From: Bordetella parapertussis
Lineage (GTDB): Bacteria > Pseudomonadota > Gammaproteobacteria > Burkholderiales > SG8-41
Assembly: GCA_945861275.1 (NCBI GenBank)
Contig: CAMATZ010000012.1
Span: 1-64,000 of the forward strand
Reading direction: 5' to 3'
DNA: 64,000 bases
The notes beneath the pieces are model-generated. The model was not told the DNA's origin, ran no database searches, and saw only the letters and a list, made by a program, of their open reading frames with translations. Shown here piece after piece: positions 36,841-44,682 of this stretch. Position numbers and translations under genes: made by a program. The number at the start of each line of letters is the position of its first letter. Within the stretch, counting starts at the first letter, position 1.

Positions 36841-37815
36841 ATGAATCAATATACCCGCATTATGCTTGCGATGGCAGTTGTAGCGAGCGGCCTGTCGGCG
36901 CAGGCGTTTGCAGCCGCGCCGTTGTATCCCACCAAGTCCGTGCGCATCATCGTTCCCTTTCCCGCCGGCGGCAGCAACGACATGCTGGCGCGCTACTTTG
37001 GCGACAAGTTGACCGAGCGCCTGGGACAGCAAAGCGTGATTGACAATCGCGGTGGCGCCAACGGCATTATCGGCACCGAGATGGCGGCGAACGCGCCGGC
37101 CGACGGTTACACGTTGCTGATAGTTTCCACCTCGTACACCATGAACGCGGCCCTACGCAAGCTGCCCTATGATGTGAACAAATCGTTTGATCCGATCAGC
37201 ATGTTTGGAGCCTCTCCGAATACAATAGTCGTGCATCCAAGCGGGGGAATGAACACGCTAAAGGAAATCGTCAGCCGCGCCAGGTCCAATCCCGGTTCGG
37301 TGCTCTACGCATCTACCGGCGTGGGCGGATTCAATCATTTCGGCGGAGAGTTGTTCAAGAAGTTGGCGGGTATCGATCTGGTCCACGTGCCGTACAAGGG
37401 CGGCGGTCCTGCCATGATCGACGTGATGGCCGGACAGATTCCGATAATGTTCAGTTCCCTCACCCAGGTGCTGCCGCATGTGCGTAATGACAAGCTCAAG
37501 CTGGTTGTGATTGGCGCCGACAAGCGCAGCCCAGTGGTTCCGGATATTCCCACCTTCGCCGAAGCCGGCTATCCGGGATATGAAGTCTCGGTGTGGTGGG
37601 GCATCGCGGCGCCGGCGGGCGTACCCAAGGGCATCGGGCAAAAACTTATCAAGGCGTTCGACAGCATTCTGGCGGATCCTGCCACCCGCAAGCGGCTCGA
37701 TGCCGAGGCCGCGGAGCCCCGTCACGCCACGCCCGACGCGTTTCGCAAGATCATTCGTGAGGAAGTCGTAAAATGGCAAGCGGTGGCGAAGTCCGCGGGG
37801 ATTCAGTTGCAGTGA
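36841..37815 (+). CDS. Bug-family receptor
   Basis: 324 aa; SD aaggagcgcg before ATG. Signal peptide MLAMAVVASGLSAQAFAA. Hallmarks: IIVPFPAGGSNDMLARYF, IDNRGGANGIIGTEM, PADGYTLLIVSTSYTMNAAL, HVPYKGGGPAMIDVMAGQIPIMF, GIAAPAGVPKGI. Followed after 52 nt by another receptor in the same direction. Confidence 0.93.
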   Translation: MNQYTRIMLAMAVVASGLSAQAFAAAPLYPTKSVRIIVPFPAGGSNDMLARYFGDKLTERLGQQSVIDNRGGANGIIGTEMAANAPADGYTLLIVSTSYTMNAALRKLPYDVNKSFDPISMFGASPNTIVVHPSGGMNTLKEIVSRARSNPGSVLYASTGVGGFNHFGGELFKKLAGIDLVHVPYKGGGPAMIDVMAGQIPIMFSSLTQVLPHVRNDKLKLVVIGADKRSPVVPDIPTFAEAGYPGYEVSVWWGIAAPAGVPKGIGQKLIKAFDSILADPATRKRLDAEAAEPRHATPDAFRKIIREEVVKWQAVAKSAGIQLQ

Positions 37816-37867
37816 CACGGCCATTCTCCAGCCTCTTCCCTCAAAACCTGCTGTGACGTGGAAAAAA

Positions 37868-38839
37868 ATGAAAATTCACACCCATACAATCGCGGCAGTC
37901 GTAGCCATAGGCATTGCTGTTCCGCTGCAGTCGCTTGCGCAGCAGTGGCCCGACAGGAATGTGCGCATACTGGTGCCCTTTCCGCCGGGCGGCGGCACCG
38001 ATATACAAGCGCGCTTGCTCTCCAGCGCATTCCAGAAGCGCATGGGCCAGAATTTCATCATCGACAATCGCACCGGCGCCAGCGGCATCATCGCCAGCCA
38101 GCTTGCGGTGGAGTCGCCCGCTGACGGCAACACCATTCTTTTCACGTCAGGCAGCATATCGGTGGTGGCAACACTTTTCGCGAAGCAGATCAAGTTCGAT
38201 GTGCACAAGGATTTGCAGCCAGTCAGCTGGATTTCCTCGACGCCACTGGTGTTGTCGCTGCACCCCAGCGTTCCTGCGAAATCGGTCAAAGAACTGGTAG
38301 CGCTCGCCAAACGCACGAAGGTGGGTATGAACGCGGGCGGCAACGCCTCGGCGAGTACCGCCCATCTCTCCGCGGAGATGTTGAATCAGGCCGCCGGCAT
38401 CAAGACGACGGTGTTGCACTACCGCGGCGGCGGGCCGGCGGTAATCGCGCTGTTGTCGGGGGAGATTGATTACATTTTTGCCACCGCCCCATCCGTCATG
38501 CCTTACCTGAAGGCGGGCAAGGCCAATGCAATCGCCGTCACCACGGCGAAGCGCTCATCGATGCTCCCGGACCTGCCGACCATGAACTCGATTTACCCCG
38601 GCTTTGAATCCGACAACTGGTACGCGATGTTCTTTCCGGCGGGAACGCCGCCGGAGATCGTGAATAAGTTGAATTCGGAAATCCGTACCGCGCTCGCTAC
38701 CGAGGAGATGAAGAAGTTTTTCCAGCGGGAAGCGCTGGAACCGGTGGCCAGCAGCCCGGCCGAGCTGGCAGCGCTGCTCAAGCGGGAGGTCGAGAAATAC
38801 GCCAAGGTTATTCGAGCAGCTAATATCACGGCACAATAA
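37868..38839 (+). CDS. Bug-family receptor
   Basis: 323 aa from ATG 37868; GTG 37853 in frame is an alternative. Signal peptide TIAAVVAIGIAVPLQSLAQQ. Hallmarks: ILVPFPPGGGTDIQARLL, IDNRTGASGIIASQL, PADGNTILFTSGSI (Asn for Tyr), VLHYRGGGPAVIALLSGEIDYIF, MFFPAGTPPEIV. It ends at ANITAQ. Confidence 0.92.
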   Translation: MKIHTHTIAAVVAIGIAVPLQSLAQQWPDRNVRILVPFPPGGGTDIQARLLSSAFQKRMGQNFIIDNRTGASGIIASQLAVESPADGNTILFTSGSISVVATLFAKQIKFDVHKDLQPVSWISSTPLVLSLHPSVPAKSVKELVALAKRTKVGMNAGGNASASTAHLSAEMLNQAAGIKTTVLHYRGGGPAVIALLSGEIDYIFATAPSVMPYLKAGKANAIAVTTAKRSSMLPDLPTMNSIYPGFESDNWYAMFFPAGTPPEIVNKLNSEIRTALATEEMKKFFQREALEPVASSPAELAALLKREVEKYAKVIRAANITAQ

Positions 38840-38911
38840 AGGCAGCTCGACGCCTTTCAGGGAGTTCAGGCGCCAAAAGGTATTGCCCGTCAGAGGGGAA
38901 AACGCTTCGAA

Positions 38912-39043
38912 TCAGGGATCATTAATCCCCATCGGTTGGCGCTCCATCCATTCCATCGCGCTTTCATGTATCACGGTGTGGCATGCGGACAGTGTTATCG
39001 CCACAACTATCGCCGCTAGTATTCTGTAAGCGATTGTTTTCAT
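38912..39043 (-). CDS. Small lipoprotein of 43 residues
   Basis: ATG at 39043 reads MKTIAYRILAAIVVAITLSAC followed by a 22-residue mature part HTVIHESAMEWMERQPMGIND-P. The lipobox LSAC with a basic n-region and a 13-residue hydrophobic core is a good lipoprotein signal. No strong SD (ggaaaaacacc). No family recognised. It is the only gene seen in the 344-nt gap between two receptors, convergent with the first and upstream of the second. Confidence 0.6.
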   Translation of the reverse strand: MKTIAYRILAAIVVAITLSACHTVIHESAMEWMERQPMGINDP

Positions 39044-39183
39044 GGTGTTTTTCCTATATGTCTACGGTTTCGACAATACCCGTTTAAAGCTTGCCTGCGA
39101 TCCTAGTATAAACACTTATTGCGCCAGGAAATTACGTGACCGGCGAAATAGGACATTACCGTTTCGAGGTAACGCTGCATTTC

Positions 39184-40239
39184 CTACTCAAACTTCAAGC
39201 CAAGCTGGTCCACGATTTTGCGCCACTTGGCGAGTTCTGCCTTGCGAATACCGTCAAGCTGATCGGGCGTGGCGTTGGCGGGGTCGAGGTCTTCGGCGTT
39301 CAAACGCTCCTTGATTTCCTGTGCTTGCAGCGCGCGTTGCGATTCGGCGTGCAGTGTGGCGGCGATGTGTGACGGCAGGCGCGCGGGCGCGAGAATGCCG
39401 TACCAGGCGCTGAATTCATAACCGGTGGCGCCGGCTTCCGCGAGTGTGGGCAATTCGGGCAGCACACGCGAGCGCCTGGCGCTGGTAACGCCGAGCGCGC
39501 GCAGGCGCCCGGCCTGCACGTGTTGCGCGACGGCGAGCGTGGGGGCGAACATCAGTTGCACTCTTCCCCCCATCAGATCAGTGGTCGCCTGAGCGGTGCC
39601 TTTGTAGGGAATGTGAACGAGATCCACACCCGTCACGTAGCGAAACAGCTCACCGGCGAGATGACCGCCGGTGCCGGCGCCCGGCGAAGCGAAATTGATC
39701 TGTCCCGGTTTTGCTTTTCCCAGCGCGATCAGGTCGCGCACCGTCGGCGCTGCGACCGCCGGGTGCATGACCATCACCGAGCGGTAATGCACCAGTTGCG
39801 CGACGCTGCTGAAATCGCGAATCGGATCGTACGGTAAATGTTTTTTGAGTAAACCCTGTATCGGGTGGCTGCTGGAAATCATCAGCAGCGTGTAGCCATC
39901 CGGCGCGGTTTTGGCCACCAGTTCCGCCGCCAGATTGCCGCCGGCGCCGGGGCGGTTGTCGATCACCACCGATTGCCCAAAGCGCTCGGCGTAGCGTTGG
40001 CCGAACAGGCGCGCCATCGCGTCATTGCCGCCGCCGGGCGGGAAGCCGACCACGAGGCGGATGGATTTGGCGGGGTAGGGGGTGGGTTGGGCGGTTACGA
40101 CGGCTGGATGTAAAAACATCACCGCAGTGGCGCAGAGGCGCAGAGAACAACACGCAGAGAACTTCAATACCGGCTTGCTTTTCTGTGCGCTGCCTCTGCG
40201 CCTTTGCGCCTCTGCGGTGATGCAGTTGAATTTTTGCAT
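39184..40239 (-). CDS. Bug-family receptor whose 5' end is built from an inverted repeat
   Basis: Up to 351 aa. The mature part is ordinary: LVVGFPPGGGNDAMARLF, IDNRPGAGGNLAAELV, APDGYTLLMISSSHP, HIPYKGTAQATTDLMGGRVQLMF, GILAPARLPSHI. The first ~40 codons (40117-40222) are two arms of a dispersed repeat (caccgcagaggcgcag type), which code for ITAEAQRRRGSAQ and FSACCSLRLCATAVMFLHPAVVTAQ; the latter serves as an odd Cys-rich signal peptide. The start at 40239 abuts the stop of capA-like upstream. The true start is uncertain. Confidence 0.82.
   Translation of the reverse strand: MQKFNCITAEAQRRRGSAQKSKPVLKFSACCSLRLCATAVMFLHPAVVTAQPTPYPAKSIRLVVGFPPGGGNDAMARLFGQRYAERFGQSVVIDNRPGAGGNLAAELVAKTAPDGYTLLMISSSHPIQGLLKKHLPYDPIRDFSSVAQLVHYRSVMVMHPAVAAPTVRDLIALGKAKPGQINFASPGAGTGGHLAGELFRYVTGVDLVHIPYKGTAQATTDLMGGRVQLMFAPTLAVAQHVQAGRLRALGVTSARRSRVLPELPTLAEAGATGYEFSAWYGILAPARLPSHIAATLHAESQRALQAQEIKERLNAEDLDPANATPDQLDGIRKAELAKWRKIVDQLGLKFE
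40117..40222. repeat. Inverted repeat of the 'caccgcagaggcgcagag' type
   Basis: Arms 40117-40145 and 40194-40222 (29 nt, 27 complementary) around a 48-nt centre. This sequence type occurs widely between genes in proteobacteria. Here the open frame of a Bug gene reads straight through it. Confidence 0.85.
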
Positions 40240-40240
40240 A

Positions 40241-41287
40241 TCAACTCACCAGTACTCGCGCGCCCTCGACACGCAATTTCGTGCCGAACGACTGACACAG
40301 CTTTTCAATGCGCATGATTGCTGCGGCCTCATCCTGTGTCGGCGACAGCAGCACTTCCCCTGCGTCATTCTGCCGCACAATGGAAAATGCGGTTTCGGTC
40401 AGTGTGGTGTTTTCAAAGGTGAGATGCGCGGCCATGCCGGTCCAGCCGCGATGCGCTTTTTTGTTGCTGCGGATGAAGCAAAACATGCCGAGGCCGTAGT
40501 AGATCGGTTTGGTCTTGTAAAACGCAATCGCCAGCGGGAAGTGCGGGCCGTGGCCCATGATGATGTCCGCGCCGGCATCGATGGCCGCGTGCGCGAGCTG
40601 CGTTTGATACTGCAACACCTCTTCGGCGTAACCCCAGTGATGCGACGAAATCACGATGTCGCACCGGCTTTTCAGTGATGCGACATCGGCTTTGAGTTCG
40701 GCGAGATAGTCCGGGTCGGTCCAGGTAATCACCTTCGCCGGCGCGCCCGGGCGATTGGGTGGAATCTGGTTGTCTTTGTAGTACGGCGGCTGGTAGGCAG
40801 TGTACGCTTTCATCGCGGCCACACCGGTAGAGCGCTCGCCGGCTTCATGGTTGTTCGGCCAATACTGCGAAGTGCGCTGAATGAAACCGATTTTCAGCCC
40901 GTTGCGCTCGATGACCACCGGCGCGCGCGCGGCGTTCTTGTTTGCCCCAGTGCCTGCGTGCGCGATGCCAAGATCGTCGAGAGTGCGGTTGGAGGCGAGT
41001 ATCGCTTCCGCGCCGTAATTCTGATTGTTGGCGTTGCCGATTACCTGCACACCCGCAACACGCAGCGACTCGCCGCTGGGCGGCGGCGCGTAAATGCCTT
41101 CAAAGCCCGACTGATCGTCGCGCATCATCTCGCGCTTTTCATGCGGGTTGAATAAACAGCATTCAAGATTAGCGAATACGGCGTCGGCCGCTTTTAAGGT
41201 GGGCGCGACTTTGCGAAACGGGACGGCAGGGTCTTCGACACCGAGCAGATTGATATCACCGGCGAGAATGATGCGGGTAGCAGACAT
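40241..41287 (-). CDS. CapA-family (PgsA/CapA-like) metallophosphoesterase-fold protein
   Basis: 348 aa. N-terminal IILAGDINLLG matches the metal-binding GDxx opening of the CapA family; FANLECCLFNP (NLE), GVQVIGNANNQNYGAEAI (NNH-type motif changed to NNQN), VISSHHWGYAEE (H-x-G) and IIMGHGPHFPLAIAFYKTKPIYYGLGMFCF (GHGPH) follow. No signal peptide, so it may act in the cytoplasm. Members are linked to poly-gamma-glutamate capsules, but stand-alone copies such as this one have no proven role. Located between two Bug genes with gaps of 6 and 1 nt: one operon. Confidence 0.85.
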   Translation of the reverse strand: MSATRIILAGDINLLGVEDPAVPFRKVAPTLKAADAVFANLECCLFNPHEKREMMRDDQSGFEGIYAPPPSGESLRVAGVQVIGNANNQNYGAEAILASNRTLDDLGIAHAGTGANKNAARAPVVIERNGLKIGFIQRTSQYWPNNHEAGERSTGVAAMKAYTAYQPPYYKDNQIPPNRPGAPAKVITWTDPDYLAELKADVASLKSRCDIVISSHHWGYAEEVLQYQTQLAHAAIDAGADIIMGHGPHFPLAIAFYKTKPIYYGLGMFCFIRSNKKAHRGWTGMAAHLTFENTTLTETAFSIVRQNDAGEVLLSPTQDEAAAIMRIEKLCQSFGTKLRVEGARVLVS

Positions 41288-41293
41288 GGTTTC

Positions 41294-42274
41294 TCAGTTC
41301 GTTTGTATTCCTGCCGTTTGGATGACTTTTTCCCATTTGACCATTTCGGCACGGATGAAGGTGTCGAATTCCTGCGGCGTACTGGTCAGCACTTCGGCGC
41401 CGAGTCCGGCGAAGCGTTCGCGCATCTCAGGCAGTTTGAGTTGCTGCACGGTAATACTGTTGAGCCGTGTGATGATGGCGCGCGGTGTGGCGCCGGGCGC
41501 GATGAGTCCGTTCCAGATATTTGCCTGATAGCCCGGCACGGATTCGGCGATGGCAGGCACCTCTGGCGCCAGCGCGGAACGTTGCGCGCCGGTGGTGCCC
41601 AGCGCTTTCAGTTTCGCCGCGCGCACGTGCGGCAGCACCGAAGTCAGACTCGCCATTGCGGATTGCACGTGGCCCGCGATGGCGTCGGTTGTGGCTTGCG
41701 GCGTGCTCTTGTAGGCGACGTGGACGAGCTTGATGCCCGCCATCATATTGAGCAGCTCGCCAGCGAGATTGTTGGGCGAGCCGTTGCCGGAAGTCGCGTA
41801 GTTGATCTGGCCGGGCCGCGTTTTCGCATGCGCGATGAAACTTTTCATGTTGTCCACCGGCAAGCCGTTATACGTCACCAGCAACATCGGCGTCGAACTG
41901 GTGAGGCTGATGGATGCGAGGTCTTTGAGCGGATCGAACGGCATTTTCTTGATCACAATCGGATTGGTGGCGTGACCATTGGCCACCCACAGCAGGGTAT
42001 GTCCGTCGGGCGCCGAACGCGCAACCATCTCGGAACCGAGCAGGCCGCTGGCGCCGGGCCGGTTGTCGATGATGACCGGCTGACCCAGCAGCTCCGCGAA
42101 CCGCGCCCCGACTATGCGCGCTAGGATATCGGCATTGCCGCCCGCGCCGTAGGGCACGATCAAGCGTATCGGGCGCGTGGGATAAGCCTGTCCCGAGCTT
42201 GTCGAAGCGGCGCCGGCGGCGAGGGCAGGCAAGGCGCCGGTCAGGAGTAATAACGCCATGGCCACATAGCGCAT
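41294..42274 (-). CDS. Bug-family receptor with a repeat inserted at the signal-peptide junction
   Basis: 326 aa from ATG 42274. Signal peptide MALLLLTGALPALAAGA, then the unusual ASTSSGQA before YPTRPIRL. Those codons come from a copy of the dispersed sequence cttcgacaagctcgggaca (42189-42209, minus strand). Hallmarks: LIVPYGAGGNADILARIV, IDNRPGASGLLGSEMV, APDGHTLLWVANGHATNPIV, HVAYKSTPQATTDAIAGHVQSAM (Ser replaces the Gly of YKG), GLIAPGATPRAI. First gene of the three-gene operon with the CapA-like protein. Confidence 0.9.
   Translation of the reverse strand: MRYVAMALLLLTGALPALAAGAASTSSGQAYPTRPIRLIVPYGAGGNADILARIVGARFAELLGQPVIIDNRPGASGLLGSEMVARSAPDGHTLLWVANGHATNPIVIKKMPFDPLKDLASISLTSSTPMLLVTYNGLPVDNMKSFIAHAKTRPGQINYATSGNGSPNNLAGELLNMMAGIKLVHVAYKSTPQATTDAIAGHVQSAMASLTSVLPHVRAAKLKALGTTGAQRSALAPEVPAIAESVPGYQANIWNGLIAPGATPRAIITRLNSITVQQLKLPEMRERFAGLGAEVLTSTPQEFDTFIRAEMVKWEKVIQTAGIQTN
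42189..42209 (-). repeat. Dispersed 'cttcgacaagctcggga' element inside a coding region
   Basis: The minus strand reads cttcgacaagctcgggaca, a widespread bacterial repeat motif. It is in frame and adds about seven residues between the signal peptide and the mature receptor. Confidence 0.6.
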
Positions 42275-42306
42275 CACTATTTGAAAATAAAAGTTTCGCA
42301 GCCGCT

Positions 42307-42516
42307 TCAACGCCGAACGCGCTCCAGCGTGTCGCGGACCTGCTGGGCGGTGAGTGCGGGCAGCGCAGAATCCGGCACCGCAACCACGCCTTTCCCGCGC
42401 TTTTTCAGTGGCATAGGTGTCGGCGCAATCTCAATCTCAAGGTGTCCGTCGCCTGCCCGGATACCCAGCGGCCTAGGCACGACGATCCGGCCCGCAGCAT
42501 CAATGGTGGCTTTCAT
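42307..42516 (-). CDS. Orphan AbrB/MazE-type antitoxin-like protein, probably degenerate
   Basis: 69 aa from ATG 42516: MKATIDAAGRIVVPRPLGIR then GDGHLEIEIAPTPMPLKKRG and a C-terminal toxin-binding-like tail (LTAQQVRDTLERVRR). The opening is the SpoVT-AbrB DNA-binding fold used by VapB antitoxins, but the usual ~14 residues between VVP-(K/R) and the second strand seem to be missing. No PIN toxin follows; the next gene is a Bug receptor 32 nt on. Confidence 0.7.
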   Translation of the reverse strand: MKATIDAAGRIVVPRPLGIRAGDGHLEIEIAPTPMPLKKRGKGVVAVPDSALPALTAQQVRDTLERVRR

Positions 42517-42641
42517 AGGCCACAGAATGGCATAAAAATGGCGCACGCTCAACCATGCCTTGCGCTGCGCATTGACGGTGCCTACCCGCTCCGCGATACT
42601 CTGGGCAACGCCGTTTAATTTCTCAGGAAAAAGGTGAGGTG

Positions 42642-43358
42642 ATGACTGATCTGGAACTGCTGGAAGCGTTGAAGAAGATTGATACGCCGACCGTTACCAA
42701 CGTGGTTGCGACCTATCCCGGACGGCCGCTGTGTCTGGAGATCTACAATCCGTGGAGTGAAAACTGGTACACCAACAACGCGCTCTCGTGCTGGTATCCA
42801 GAGATGGGGCCCATCGCGGGTTACGCGGTGACTTGCACTTACGGTCTGCCCGATCCAACCTTCAAGAGTCTCTCCCTGATGAATGTGCTGGAGGCCATGG
42901 ACAAGCTGGGCAAGCCGTCCATATTCTGTTTTCAGCAGAAGTTTCCCGGTGACATCGCCGACAAGGTGGGACTGTCCGGCGGCAACATGACTTCGTCGAT
43001 GCGCGCCTGCGGCGCCATCGGTGCGGTATCGAATGGCCCGTCGCGCGACATACACGAAATCCGGCCGATGAATTTTCAGTATCTGACGCGCGGAATTTGC
43101 GCAGGCCATGGCCCGCAGGCGGTGCACGCGGTGCAGGTGCCGGTAAGCCTCGCCGGCATGGATGTGGCGCCCGGCGAGATCATTCATATGGACGAGAACG
43201 GCGCGGTGAAATTTCCCGCCGACCGGCTGGAAGAGGTGGTGCGCAATGCGCAAGCCCTGCTCGCCGAGGAAGATGAGCGTGTCGGGCAGCTGCTCAAAGC
43301 ACGGGGGCTGCAAGCGGTCAAGGCCATCATGAGCGGTCATCAGTACATGAAGAAGTGA
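42642..43358 (+). CDS. RraA-family protein (HMG/oxaloacetate aldolase-like)
   Basis: 238 aa from ATG 42642 (SD aaaaggtgagg; an overlapping GTG is one codon upstream). The RraA/demethylmenaquinone-methyltransferase-like fold is recognised from LEALKKIDTPTVTNVV at the start, and GGNMTSSMRACGAIGAVSNGPSRDIHEI, which fits the family pattern G-x(n)-A-x-x-x-G-(A/x)-x-G-x-V-x-(D/N)-G-x-x-R-D with Arg-Asp for metal and substrate binding. Members are aldolases/decarboxylases of 4-hydroxy-4-methyl-2-oxoglutarate or, in E. coli, an RNase E inhibitor. Amid carboxylate receptors an enzymatic role is more likely. Confidence 0.83.
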   Translation: MTDLELLEALKKIDTPTVTNVVATYPGRPLCLEIYNPWSENWYTNNALSCWYPEMGPIAGYAVTCTYGLPDPTFKSLSLMNVLEAMDKLGKPSIFCFQQKFPGDIADKVGLSGGNMTSSMRACGAIGAVSNGPSRDIHEIRPMNFQYLTRGICAGHGPQAVHAVQVPVSLAGMDVAPGEIIHMDENGAVKFPADRLEEVVRNAQALLAEEDERVGQLLKARGLQAVKAIMSGHQYMKK

Positions 43359-43480
43359 CGCCTGGCGGTTCCGGTCACCCGGGGCCGGTTTCTTGTGGCG
43401 TTCAATTCGATCCTGAGCCGCCGCCGAAATCTCCGGAACGCTGACATTCCGAATCATGTTGCCGCGTCTTGATTTTGATA

Positions 43481-43496
43481 CATTACCGTGGTAATG
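43481..43496. promoter_or_regulatory. Palindromic operator of the VapBC module
   Basis: CATTACCGTGGTAATG: 7-nt arms around a 2-nt centre, ending 8 nt before the antitoxin ATG. Size, symmetry and place fit autorepression by a VapB-VapC complex. Confidence 0.65.
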
Positions 43497-43504
43497 TTCT
43501 CACT

Positions 43505-43777
43505 ATGCCGCTCGCACATTCCAAACTGACAGCCCAAGGCCAAATCTCCGTGCCCTCTGAAATTCGCAGGAAGCTCGGGGTCGGGCCCGGGTCTGTACTC
43601 GAATGGGACGAGAAGAACGAAGAGGTTATAGTGCGAAAAGCGGGGCGGCACACCCTGGCGGATGTGCATGAAGCGCTATTTCCCGACGGCAGCCCCAAAC
43701 GAAATTCGCGGAGAAAACCGGCAAACGTGAGAGAGGGCATCCGAAAGCACATCCAGCAGAAGTATGCGCGCGATTGA
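43505..43777 (+). CDS. vapB: VapB-type antitoxin (SpoVT-AbrB domain)
   Basis: 90 aa from ATG 43505. N-terminal AbrB fold: HSKLTAQGQISVPSEIRRKLGVGPGSVLEWDEKNEEVIVRK, about residues 4-45. A basic C-terminal tail (SPKRNSRRKPANVREGIRKHIQQKYARD) likely wraps the toxin. It overlaps the PIN gene by 14 nt, the usual TA layout, and has a palindromic operator just upstream. Confidence 0.88.
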   Translation: MPLAHSKLTAQGQISVPSEIRRKLGVGPGSVLEWDEKNEEVIVRKAGRHTLADVHEALFPDGSPKRNSRRKPANVREGIRKHIQQKYARD

Positions 43778-44144
43778 TACCAATGTATTGGTGCGACTAC
43801 TGGTGCGTGACGATGCAGGTCAGGTAACGGCTGCGGAAGCGTTTGTCGCAAAAGGGAGCTGGGTGTCTAACCTGGTACTGGCAGAAACGCTGTGGGTGCT
43901 CGACGCGGTTTACAATCGCTCTCCAGCGCAGATCGCGAACGCGGTCGACATCATGCTCAACCACAAGGAATTGACGCTCCAGGATCCAGATGTCGTCAAA
44001 AGGGCGTTGATACAGTTCCGCTCTCGTCCATCACTGGGCTTCTCCGATTGTCTCGTTTTGGAAATTGCCCGCAAAGCCGGTCATCTGCCGCTTGGCACCT
44101 TTGATCGGAATCTTGCAAAACTTGACGGTGCACAACGTCTGTAG
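43764..44144 (+). CDS. vapC: VapC-type PIN-domain toxin
   Basis: 126 aa. The PIN acidic residues are all present: Asp5 in AIDTNVLVRLLV, Glu in VLAETLWVLDAVY, Asp in GFSDCLVLEIARKAG and Asp in LGTFDRNLAKLDGA. An Mg-dependent ribonuclease that blocks translation when free of its antitoxin (family knowledge). It should be active, as no catalytic residue is missing. Confidence 0.9.
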   Translation: MRAIDTNVLVRLLVRDDAGQVTAAEAFVAKGSWVSNLVLAETLWVLDAVYNRSPAQIANAVDIMLNHKELTLQDPDVVKRALIQFRSRPSLGFSDCLVLEIARKAGHLPLGTFDRNLAKLDGAQRL

Positions 44145-44259
44145 TGCGTGCCTGTAGCGCGCTCGATTTCTCAGAGAGACATACCTCGCTGCTGCCAAAG
44201 CGATGCGGCAGGCCAGTCCGCTGCAGCGCCTCGTTAGGCCACACCTGCACCATGTCTGC

Positions 44260-44598
44260 CTACGCTGCCTTCAGCGTGAAATCTACATGCACAGCCGCAT
44301 ACGGAAACTCGATACCGTCCTTGGTGCGGTTGAGCACGCCCGCGTTGATGAGCGCGGTCACATCGGAATGCACCGCACGCACGTCGCGGTTTACGCGCCG
44401 CGCTGCCTCGCGGATGGACACGACCCCCGCGCCGGTCAGGGCGCGCACCAGCGCCATGCGGTTGGGCGCCAGCACCTTCCACAGCAATTCCATGGTCGGG
44501 AAAGTAATATGCGCACCCTGCCGCTTGCCTTTGGAGGCCACCAGGAATCGTTGCCTGGTTTCGTCCATCGAGGAAACCGAAATCGTCACTGTTTTCAT
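44260..44598 (-). CDS. Winged-HTH regulator of the HVO_A0114 type (antitoxin-like), without partner
   Basis: 112 aa from ATG 44598. N-terminal MKTVTISVSSMDETRQRFL, then FPTMELLWKVLAPNRMALVRALTGAGVVSIREAARRVNRDVRAVHSDVTALINAGVLNRTKDG, a winged helix with the recognition helix around RDVRAVHSDVTAL. Close relatives are usually paired with a small DUF6516 toxin gene, placed next to them; no such gene is present here. A promoter with an overlapping palindrome lies at 44599-44634. Confidence 0.75.
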   Translation of the reverse strand: MKTVTISVSSMDETRQRFLVASKGKRQGAHITFPTMELLWKVLAPNRMALVRALTGAGVVSIREAARRVNRDVRAVHSDVTALINAGVLNRTKDGIEFPYAAVHVDFTLKAA

Positions 44599-44634
44599 GT
44601 TGCTTACGATAGCAACACACGCCAGCGTTGTCAA
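44599..44634 (-). promoter_or_regulatory. Promoter with overlapping operator for the HTH gene; leaderless transcript likely
   Basis: On the minus strand: TTGACA (44634-44629, perfect -35), 17-nt spacer, TATCGT (44611-44606), then the ATG only 7 nt later. gttgct (44599-44604) and agcaac (44611-44616) form a palindrome across the -10, directly before the start codon. The transcript would begin at or next to the ATG, and the regulator would block its own promoter. Confidence 0.65.
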
Positions 44635-44682
44635 CGCGAGCAACCTTCGCGTGCCGCGGATTTATTTTCAGATCAGGCTGCA

